The notes below the pieces were generated by a model. The model did not search any database. It was not told where the DNA came from and saw nothing but the letters and a program-made list of their open reading frames with translations. A DNA stretch of 64,000 bases from Turnera subulata (taxonomy: Eukaryota; Streptophyta; Magnoliopsida; Malpighiales; Passifloraceae), in NCBI GenBank assembly GCA_028386065.3, contig JAKUCV010002229.1, forward strand, positions 207,536 through 271,535. The letters are read 5' to 3'. A program made the position numbers and the translations under genes. Below are positions 36,791 through 44,639 of the stretch, piece by piece (within the stretch, counting starts at the first letter, position 1; each line of letters opens with the position of its first letter).

Positions 36791-36890
36791 TGTTTTGTAG
36801 GTATGCTTGAAGGCATCAAGTGTACTTTGGTACCTTGATAACGGATGCTCCGAGCACATGATCAAAGAAGCATCCAAGTTCTTGATTGAT
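36791..36890 (+). pseudogene. SIRE-1 protease remnant
   Basis: Reads WYLDNGCSEHMIKEASKF at about 36828-36881. In copia proteases the catalytic triplet is DSG; here it is DNG. The frame ends soon after, and pol is absent beyond this point. Confidence 0.7.
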
Positions 36891-37278
36891 TCTTGTTGAA
36901 ATACAAGGATAAGTGGTAACGTTGAAAATAATCATCCTTTGGTTGAAATCGTTCTATTCTAGTATACTTTTAATAGTGCTCTTAATGCTTGTTTAATCAA
37001 TTAATGCTTATTGATTATTGCATACATATCATTCTTGAGTAATAAATAGTCTTAAGCATCCTATCTTACCTCGGTTGAAAAAGAGCTTAGAAGTGAATTA
37101 AATCTGCATAAAGTAAAATTTGGGTAGTAGGTTCATATCCAAATATTACAACCCGAGTAAACAAGATAGTTTCTTTTTCGCATCAATCATAATAGATCAA
37201 GTCAAGGTCTATCATTAAACATTCATAAAGAAATAATACACATGCTTAAACATAAATATTTTATTATTTTTATTTGTT
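36891..37278. other. Junction between SIRE-1 remnant and the antisense unit
   Basis: AT-rich, no clear coding. A fragment reading ISGNVENNHPLVEIV just after 36900 may be the last trace of SIRE-1 protease. The part near 37240-37278 holds AATAAA-like signals on the minus strand (AATAAAAATAATAAAAT) just after the ORF-B stop. Confidence 0.45.
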
Positions 37279-37962
37279 TTAACGGTTGGGTACAGCAGTG
37301 ACTGAGAAACTGTTAGGGACATTAGCAATATTTACCCTAATGCTATCATTCCAAGAAAACCACATTGCGCCCGAATTGTTTTGGCCATGGAGTTCGAACC
37401 GATTTGCTGGAGGAAAACGAAGCGGGAGGACACCGTGATTATCTCCAGGCTTCCACAAGGTCTCTGTGAGAAGAACCATGTTGGGCCTGTACTGGTTCTT
37501 CAGATCTCTTAAAGTTCGTGTGAAATCTTGAGAGCGCCTAGTGATTCCTCTACAATTCCAAACCAGAAGGCGAGCTTTTGGCCAAGTGGGTGGTAAGCCA
37601 GTTGTCCGCGGAACGCTCTGAGCAGTCATTGAAATTCGGTAATAGCTGCCCTTATTCAGATTTTGGCAAGAAGGCTCCAGCCTGAACTCCTGAAGTCTAT
37701 CAGAGATGAAGAACATGATGGAATTAGCCGAGCCATAGAAGGAAGCTCGCAGGGCACTTTGATGCTCCAGGAAGATTGTCTCCTCCATGGGTGTGACAAA
37801 GAACCGAGACGAGTAGAGCTCATCAACGAAGACCAAACGAGGCATCCTCCCAAGCTCGTTTGGCAGCTCCCCTTGTTGCTCATTTATTAGGCTATAGGCT
37901 AATCGATTCCTTCTTCCTAAGGAGGCTCCCTCAATAAAGAAGACAGATGATGGAGCAGGCAT
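37279..37962 (-). CDS. ORF-B, copy 2: 227-aa protein with partial EEP-like C-terminus
   Basis: Complete minus-strand frame MPAPSSVFFIEGAS to VTAVPNR, gap-free against copy 1. About 62 of 227 residues differ, many conservatively (I/V, K/R, D/E, S/T). The invariant blocks are NELGRMPRLVF, DELYSSRFF, YGSANSIMFFI, SMTAQS, TWPKARLL, WNCRG, TLRDLKNQY and PNMVLLTET. The EEP-like residues N136 and E167 are retained. It is antisense to SIRE-1, occupying the place of pol, with ORF-A upstream on the same strand. Intactness after this much divergence suggests selection on the protein in the ancestry of both copies. No signal peptide or membrane segment is evident. Function unknown. Confidence 0.82.
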   Translation of the reverse strand: MPAPSSVFFIEGASLGRRNRLAYSLINEQQGELPNELGRMPRLVFVDELYSSRFFVTPMEETIFLEHQSALRASFYGSANSIMFFISDRLQEFRLEPSCQNLNKGSYYRISMTAQSVPRTTGLPPTWPKARLLVWNCRGITRRSQDFTRTLRDLKNQYRPNMVLLTETLWKPGDNHGVLPLRFPPANRFELHGQNNSGAMWFSWNDSIRVNIANVPNSFSVTAVPNR

Positions 37963-38637
37963 TTTTGTCTTAATGTGGTTTGAGTATCTCTCTCTCGCTG
38001 AATCGTATTTTCTTTAAATGCTTTTGATTATTTACTAACCATTGCTTTGCCATTTATAGAAATACGATTACCTATTTTTCAAAGTCTAGACCTTACCTAT
38101 TTTTCGATAAACGGTAAAGCAAACCTCTCTCCTCACAAAACTACAAATTGTATACGCTCCTCAAGGCTCCTCTTTTTGAAAATCTTTACCACTGGCTACA
38201 TTATTACTCTTGTCACGTTGCATGTTTTCTGGCAACAAACACTTGTGTTTTCTAGCTCACTTCTCACATGCATTACTTTTTCACTCTGGCTATCTTGGCT
38301 CTTGAATAAAGGGATACGAATCCCAAAAAAGTCGCTTTTTTGCTCATGTGGGGTTTATGAACAAGTGGTTCCTAATTATTGTCATTAATTTGCCGTGCAT
38401 TATGACGTCATTTTTTGGCTTACACGAATAATGAACATCGTTTTATTAAGGAATATTTGATTTCTATTATTGCAAGAAATTCGTGATTTCACCACTTATA
38501 TTCTTTTTGGTTACTAATAACAGGCTTGATTTTATTGAATCTTATATCATTCCTACCATTTATGTTTAAAAACAAGCTTGATTAAGAAAAAGGAACTACT
38601 AATTTATTCATTCATAAAATATTACAATAGAAGCAAT
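37963..38637 (-). promoter_or_regulatory. Region between ORF-A and ORF-B, copy 2: ORF-B promoter and ORF-A 3' flank
   Basis: On the minus strand a TATA box CTATAAATG lies at 38051-38059, about 90 bp before the ORF-B start. It is followed by TAAATAATCAAAAGCATTTA (within 38012-38034), which matches the leader of copy 1. A bZIP-type palindrome TGACGTCA is at 38403-38410. The ORF-A 3' flank (38560-38637) carries GAATGAATAAATTAG, comparable with the same place in copy 1. Confidence 0.65.
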
Positions 38638-39072
38638 CTATGAAGTCATTTGCTTCTCCAGTTCGTTTACATGTTTGCGGACATTCTCAACCTGGGAGGA
38701 AAGTCCCATACAAGCCATCTCGATCTGCATCACAGCAGAGCTGATCTTCTTCAGGGCTAAGTTTAGATGCCCAAGTGTCTGTAATGGTGTACTACTGTGA
38801 GCTATCCTTTTGCCCTTTGGATCATCAGTGTCTTTGGTGACCGGCTTCTTTTGACGCTTGTGAGATATGGCCGTGTCTTCCAAATGACCAGGGACATTCC
38901 TTCGCTTGCGGCATTTCTTCGGCTTTTCCTCAACAACGGAACCACCAAAGAGAGGTGCACCAAAAGTATAACTTAACTCCTCAGAATCAGAGGTAGTTTT
39001 AGTCCTCAGTGGTGAGTCCATGGTTTGAGAAATGCTTTGCCAAGCATGAGGATGGTATTTATAAGCAGACAT
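38638..39072 (-). CDS. ORF-A, copy 2: basic coiled-coil protein (127 or 144 aa)
   Basis: The longest frame starts at 39072 (144 aa), but a TATA box GCTTATAAATACC lies just inside it (39053-39065), so translation more likely starts at Met18 (39021, MDSPLRTKTTSD), giving 127 aa. Residues 50-58 (KPKKCRKRR) and 71-77 (HKRQKKP) look like a bipartite nuclear signal. Residues about 102-142 have heptad-spaced hydrophobics (ALKKISSAVMQIEMACMGL, VENVRKHVNELEKQM) typical of a coiled coil. I know no family. A C-terminal tail of the same protein precedes ORF-B in the GyA copy, so the A-B order is shared. It probably oligomerises and enters the nucleus; that is inference from composition. Confidence 0.7.
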   Translation of the reverse strand: MSAYKYHPHAWQSISQTMDSPLRTKTTSDSEELSYTFGAPLFGGSVVEEKPKKCRKRRNVPGHLEDTAISHKRQKKPVTKDTDDPKGKRIAHSSTPLQTLGHLNLALKKISSAVMQIEMACMGLSSQVENVRKHVNELEKQMTS

Positions 39073-39153
39073 GATGACGGTAAGGGTGTATACGAAATTT
39101 CATGTTGGAAGAATGTGGAATACTCGAGAGGGTTGCTGACGTAAGCCATGACG
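39051..39153 (-). promoter_or_regulatory. ORF-A promoter with as-1-like element
   Basis: TGACGTAAGCCATGACG at 39137-39153 differs at two positions from the as-1 element core TGACGTAAGGGATGACG of the 35S promoter type, which binds TGA-class bZIP factors in stress and salicylate responses. A TATA box lies about 75 bp away at 39053-39065. The two TGACG boxes have the as-1 spacing. Confidence 0.6.
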
Positions 39154-39319
39154 AAATTACTAAAACTGTAAACAAAGAATCACTCTACATTGATCTAATT
39201 TGTATTTTTATTGTATTATCTTTTACTGACTTGAGCGGCGGAGTGTCTTCTAAGTCGTTTTTGCAGGTACCCCTCATTTAGGCAAAAAGATAGGGGGAAT
39301 AAGACTTGCCAAGTTAGCT

Positions 39320-39572
39320 AACATCGATGTTCAGAAACCAAACATCGATGTTTGATGAAGTTCAACCTGCGCCAACTTGGACCAGAGGCTGAAAACATCG
39401 ATGTTCAAAGACCAAATATCGATGTTTATTGAAATTTAGCTTGCATTAAATCGGACCAGAGGCTGAAAACATCGATGTTTAGAGCCAAACATCGATGTTC
39501 AGTGTAGTGCATGCTCAAAACTTTGACAGAATACATGCAACATTGATGTTCCGTATCAAAACATTGATGTTC
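39320..39572. repeat. AACATCGATGTT palindrome array (SIRE-1 3' internal region)
   Basis: Four pairs of the palindrome, 21-22 bp between centres, lie between the antisense unit and the polypurine tract. The last pair reads AACATTGATGTT. They are outside the LTR, so the array extends into the internal region. Confidence 0.9.
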
Positions 39573-39808
39573 AGGGAGTATCGACTCTTTTGGTATCTTT
39601 TGATTATGTCTCTTCAATTTAATCTTTAGTTTGCCATTGTTATTCTTTTTGCTAATGCCAAAAGGGGGAAGATTAAATAAGAGTATATGTATATGCATCA
39701 AGTTAGGGGGAATCCCGTTTTGACAAACGTAGGGGAATTAACCTCATTTTGAATCCATACACTTGACATATACTCTTCTTGATTTGTCATTATCAAAAAG
39801 GGGGAAAT

Positions 39809-41184
39809 TGTTAGAAATAGTGTTTTGCTAATGCCTCCTTGTCTTATACAGGTTTTGATATTGACAAACCGGATATTGATTCAAAATGACGACAAACCCG
39901 AGGCAAAAAGAAATCACTCCTGAAGCAAAAAGAAATGACTCAAAGAGAAGAAATGTAAAGTGAAGAAGAGCATAAGAATTGAAGAACAAGAAGTTTAGGA
40001 ACCTAATTGTAAAAGGTTAACACTCAAATTCTTCTAAGATGTTAGCTCAAACATAATCAATTTTTTCTCTGCATAACATTCTTTTCATCAATCATGAAAA
40101 TGGTTTTTGAGCACTAAACATCGATGTTGTGTTTCTAAACATCGATGTTCCTGCCTTCTAAAAGGTTTATCAAAAGCGGCAGTAGCTCAAAACATCGATG
40201 TTGGCATCCCCAACATCGATGTTCTCCTAACCGATTGCATTTCAAGATGTCTTGCAGAAACACTGTTCAAACATCGATGTTCACTTTTCAAACAACGATG
40301 TTCTACTGTTCAAACATCGATGTTCAAAGTTTAAACATCGATGTTCTACTGTTCATTATTTTAAATTGTTTTGGCAGTGCTCCAAAACATCGATGCTCAA
40401 GTTTAAAACATCGATGTTTTAGTGACCGTTGGACCACAACATCGATGTTTAAGTTTAAAACATCGATGGTTTAGTGACCGTTGGCCCAATAATTCATATT
40501 TATTGGCCAAACATCGATGTTCTAATGCTAAACATCGATGTTGTGCCGTTTTAAGCAGAAGCCTTTTGCATCTTTCTATGTTATTTTGTCTAAAGGTGTT
40601 TTAGAATGATTCCCCAACAGTCATATAAGTTTTTAGACATATAAATAGAGCATTTACACCTCTGTTTATTAACAATCAACTCTCCATACATTTATCATTC
40701 ATTGATACACATTCATTCAAGTTTTTATGAGCTAATATCCTTGAGATTTGAGAGAGTTGCCTTATAGTGCTTATCTTGTTACTCATATCCACTCTTTGAG
40801 AGAGCTTTTGTTTGAGTGATTTTAAAGTGTTGTTCATACACCTTAAGGGAGGATTGTTCCCTTGTAGCAACTCATAGGAAGAGTGTTTTCTTTCCTTGAG
40901 AGAAGTCTTGAAGTGAGGTATCTTCAAGCAAGTAGAGCTTCGTGTGACTCGGGCTCTAGGTTTGTATACGGTTTGTTAAGCACCCGGAAGCTTAACCTAG
41001 ATAGTGAAATCTTCGAGAGAGTCTCTCGGAGGACTGGATTAGCCACACAAGTTGTGTGTGTGAACTAGTATAAAATTCGATGTGTCCTTCATTCTTTCAA
41101 TTCCGCAATTATTTCCTGCAAGTTTTTGATTTTGTCCATAAAACGCTATTCACCCCCCTCTAGCGTAGGGCACCTGTTCTAACA
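39809..41184 (+). repeat. SIRE-1 3' LTR (1376 bp)
   Basis: TGTTAGAAATAGTG to CCTGTTCTAACA, preceded by aaaaagggggaaat and followed by the TSD acaaa. It is nearly identical to the split 5' LTR. It contains direct-repeat pairs with the AACATCGATGTT array. Confidence 0.93.
40116..40542. repeat. AACATCGATGTT palindrome array (SIRE-1 3' LTR)
   Basis: Fourteen members arranged as seven pairs. Centre spacing within pairs is 21-23 bp. Eleven are perfect 12-bp palindromes and three have one change (AACAACGATGTT, AACATCGATGCT, AACATCGATGGT). Confidence 0.93.
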
Positions 41185-41189
41185 ACAAA

Positions 41190-42351
41190 GTTGCTGGTAA
41201 AGAAAATTGGGTGTGCAAACTAGACAAGTCGTTGTACGATTTAAAGCAATCACCAAGATAGTGGTACAAACGATTTGACAAGTTTATGTTGGGTCAGAAG
41301 TACACAAGGAGCAAATACGACCATTGTGTGTATTTGAGAAGACTAGAAGAAGGGTCCTACATCTATCTACTCTTATACGTTGATGATATGCTGATAGCTG
41401 CAAAGAGCCATGTTGAAATTGACAAGTTGAAGGCTCTGTTGAGTAGAGAGTTCGAGATGAAGGATTTAGGAGAAGCTAAGAAGATTTTCGGCATAGAGAT
41501 AAGCAGGGACAGAGAGGGAGGAAAGCTTTGACTGACTTAAAAAGAATATTTGAAGAAAGTACTACAATGTTTTGGCATGAATGAAGGGTCAAAACCTGTA
41601 GGTACTCTGCTTGCTCCTCATTTGAAGCTTAGCAGTCAGTTATCTCCTCAGACAGAAGAAGAACGAGAGTACATGGAAAAAGTTCCTTATGCCAATGTAG
41701 TCGGAAGCTTGATGTATGCAATGGTGTGTACGAGACCGGATATTTCACAAGCTGTTAGTGTTGTGAGCAGATATATGCATGATTCTGGCAGAGGTCATTG
41801 GAAAGCTGTGAAATGGATTCTTCGGTATATCAAAGATACCGTAGACATTGGCTTAATGTTTGGGCAGGATGAATCACTTGGTCAAGGAGTGGTTGGATAT
41901 TGTGATTCTGACTATGCAGGAGATTTGGATAAGTGAAGATCGACGACGGGCTATTTGTTCACTTTAGCAAAAGCCCCTATTAGTTGGAAGTCCACTTTAC
42001 AGTCAATGGTGGCTTTGTCTACAACGGAGGCAGAGTATATGGCTATTATAGAAGCTGTGAAGGAGGCAATTTGGCTTTATAGATTGCTCAAAGACTTGGG
42101 GGTTGGTCAGAAACAACTTGCAGTATATTCTGACAGTCAGAGTGCTATTCATTGGCGAAGAATCAAGTCTTTCATGCACGGACGAAGCACATTGATGTTC
42201 GCTATCATTTTGTGCGGGAAATTCTTGAAGAAGAAGAGATACTTCTCCAAAAGATTTTGACAACAGAGAATCCTGCAGATATGATGACCAAGGTGGTGAC
42301 AAGGGCCAAGTTTGAACATTGTTTAGACTTGGTCAATATCCTGCACGTTTG
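41190..42351 (+). pseudogene. Tork-1 pol, 3' portion (RT and RNase H)
   Basis: Continues directly from the codons interrupted at 27420, with the duplicated acaaa removed. RT shows WVCKLDKSLYDLKQSPR, a stop, WYKRFDKFM, and the active-site box YVDDMLI at about 41380. It continues with GSLMYAMVCTRPDI, the spacer YCDSDYAGDLDK, and RNase H residues in STTEAEYMA and SDSQSAIHW. Stops occur near 41260, 41529-41540 and 41935, and a frameshift near 42155 moves the last part (KHIDVRYHFVRE) to another frame. The domain order is normal for copia. Confidence 0.9.
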
Positions 42352-42456
42352 AGTTGGCGTCAGATGGCGCGAGTTGGAAGCACCGGGAAGGCTATTCTTT
42401 GTTTGACTGAGAAGATGGAGATTTGGTGGGATTACAAATAACACCAAGGTGGAGAT

Positions 42457-43064
42457 TGTTGTAAGTTGTTGTTATTTTGGCAATCCCACATCGATGGGAA
42501 GTGTGGTAAGGGGGGTATGAAAATGCTATAAAAGAAACCCCTCTCCTTCCCTTTAGAATCATCCCAAAATTAGAGTATAATTGTATCCTAATAATTGTAC
42601 TAAATACTCTTCTTCTCTTAGTAAAAAGAGCAGAACCTTTTCTAGTGGTGCTCCGGAGACGTAGGCAAAATTGGCCGAACTCTGTTATCAATTTTTGAGT
42701 GTGTTCTTCTTTTACTATTTCGCCCTTTAATTTCCGCATTTGTTTATTTTGCTTAGTATTCAACATTGGCCGGCTAAGCCACCTTATCTCTTTCTTGGCT
42801 GGCAAAGCCGCCTTGTTTAATTTGTTGGCCGGCTAAGCTGCCTTTGTCGGGTATAGGTTGTGAATTATAACACTGTGCAAGTGAGTCCTGTCTAGGAAGC
42901 TAGGTTTTAAGTGAACCACTGTTCCTCCAGTCTTTCCTGGGAATTTATCTTGGAATGATAATTCTGTCTAAGGAGATAGGCTAGGCCATCTTTCCTGGGA
43001 ATTATCGAATCAGTTCAATTCACTAGTTTGTTGTAGTGGGAAATTTACCCAAGTTTTCCCAACA
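42457..43064 (+). repeat. Tork-1 3' LTR
   Basis: TGTTGTAAGTTG to TTTTCCCAACA, preceded by the purine tract and followed by the TSD ctatt. It matches the 5' LTR closely. Confidence 0.93.
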
Positions 43065-43343
43065 CTATTATGGTAAGGTAATGAACTTTTTAGTTACCTG
43101 GTAGGAGTTTATTAGCGTTCCTTAATTGAAATGCAATGAACAACGACCCTGTTGTTGCTGACGGATGACTTGTCTTTTCTTGTTGCATGACTTCCGATCC
43201 GAGACATGGCTATAAGCTACAAAAATCACAAAACCTCGTTCTTTCGGTGCATAGAATGGGTGATCAACTGCAGTTTTATATAGGCGAGGTGTAATTAGTG
43301 CAATTAATCATAATCCTACCCGACATCAGTATTACAAAATTAA
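43065..43343. other. Unassigned host sequence after Tork-1
   Basis: Begins with the TSD ctatt. No coding family. A TATA-like stretch ttttatatagg lies near 43273, but no gene was found beside it. Confidence 0.5.
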
Positions 43344-43778
43344 CAGTCCGTTTGGTATCAATTTGGAATTGGAATTGAATCCAAATCATTAAAAATTTAG
43401 AATTTGAATTCATTATGAAATCAATTCTCATGCTTGGTATATTTTTTAATAATGTGGAATTGAATTCAATTCCAATGTTTGGTATAAATCAAATTATCAA
43501 TTGAATTGCTAAAATTACATAAGTTGTCCTTTTGCTAAAAAAAATTAAAATAAGAGTATAGGGTTATTTTTGTCATTTAGACATACCAATACTTATCTAA
43601 TGGAATTGAATTCCAAATCCGATAAGTTTTGCTTGGATTTGAAATATTACCAAAATATTGCTCCAAAAATAAAAAATAGAATTCAATTCTTATTTTAAGT
43701 GAAGTAGAATTATACCAAACTAAGGAATTGATTTCAATTCTTGGAATTGAATTCAATTCCATGATACCAAACGGAGTG
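43344..43778. mobile_element. Tourist-like MITE (435 bp)
   Basis: Terminal inverted repeats CAGTCCGTTTGGTATCA (43344-43360) and TGATACCAAACGGAGTG (43762-43778) match at 16 of 17 positions. Flanking TAA on both sides (43341-43343, 43779-43781) fits the 3-bp TSD of PIF/Harbinger elements. The inside is AT-rich with repeated gaattgaattcaattcc and has no coding capacity. Confidence 0.8.
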
Positions 43779-44625
43779 TAAGGTTATTGAGGAATGTCTC
43801 AATTAGTTAAAAAATAATAAAAAAAGAGGAATGCCTCAATTATTAGTCATTATGATAAAATTTATTCGTCTTCAATTCTTCATCAGGCCATCTCTTAAAA
43901 TCTTTATTTCGTCATTAAAAAATATTCTCCGTTGATTCTTTTTTGCGAACTTGTGGAGAATCTATTATAATTAAGGATCGTAACAAAGATTTCCTCCAAG
44001 ATCACATCATGAGTTAATTAGGGAGGGGATTTTTATTTTTTTTCGTCCAAATGTTCAAGGAGAAAACCCATATTTGTAAATGCTTCTTCAAATATTTTTC
44101 ATGACCAATATGTGTTTGAATTGAAATGTCGTCACTTTGTTCTTTTATGGTACAATTTTATAATCTATTTGGATGACAAATATTAACAACAAGCTTGGTT
44201 TATTATATCTGGACCCATATTTCGCCCAGCGATCGAGCTTGATACCAACTTGAAATTCCACTATCTCGTCTCTCGGGATGTCAATCGGAATGGGCAATAC
44301 AAACAGTGTAGTAGCAACCAAACTGTGATGGATACGATTAACCTTACGAGTTGGCGAAGGAAGAAAAAAAAAAGAGAATGTTCAAGGATTTCAGGATCAT
44401 TGTTAGAGAAGTGTTGCAAATTCCTCTTAATTTTTCTGGGACTACAATACATTTAGCAAGTCGGGAAACTTAGACATGGGGCATGATTCACCAGTAGGAA
44501 AAAGATTATAAATTAGAACCATTGATTCTTCCACGTTCACTAATATGTTTTAATTTTGTATGTCAATATTTTAACTTTCATTTTGGTACTGGTGTCACCC
44601 AATCTGTACGAGTAAGACCATCCAT
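43779..44625. other. Non-coding host sequence
   Basis: AT-rich; no gene recognised. From about 44510 it starts a segment repeated at about 49238 (aaattagaa..cat, then caatattttaactttc), which is the left edge of the pectinesterase-linked duplication. Confidence 0.5.
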
Positions 44626-44639
44626 GGTTATGATCAACT

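Larger units (their letters stand above)
27421..41184 (+). mobile_element. SIRE-1: SIRE/Maximus-type Ty1-copia element lacking most of pol and carrying an antisense two-gene unit
   Basis: The left LTR is 27421-28394 plus 35265-35588; the right LTR is 39809-41184. TSDs are acaaa (27416-27420 and 41185-41189). The primer site attggtagcgaagcctaac is at 35589, and the purine tract aaaaagggggaaat is at 39795-39808, a form typical of SIRE elements. The internal region keeps a broken gag and the start of protease. After that comes the minus-strand ORF-B/ORF-A unit (about 37279-39153) in place of integrase, RT and RNase H. The left LTR is split by a GyA element. SIRE-1 itself sits in the RT gene of Tork-1. 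Confidence 0.9.
23877..43064 (+). mobile_element. Tork-1: TNT1/Tork-type Ty1-copia element, host of nested insertions
   Basis: LTRs are at 23877-24480 (604 bp) and 42457-43064 (608 bp), and are highly similar. TSDs are ctatt (23872-23876 and 43065-43069). The primer site agtggtagcggagccgaagg follows the 5' LTR, and a purine tract aaggtggagat precedes the 3' LTR. The internal gag-pol is split by SIRE-1 (27421-41184, TSD acaaa). Without the inserts the element would be about 5.4 kb, a normal size for this lineage. Similar LTRs suggest a fairly recent insertion, though stops have already accumulated. Confidence 0.93.

Noticed and set aside
29709..39153. ORF-A/ORF-B as a recognisable integrated plant virus
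   Set aside because: The as-1-like promoter prompted the idea, but no replicase, reverse transcriptase, coat or movement domain of a known plant virus is linked to the pair, and ORF-B's C-terminus is closer to LINE endonuclease. Origin left open.
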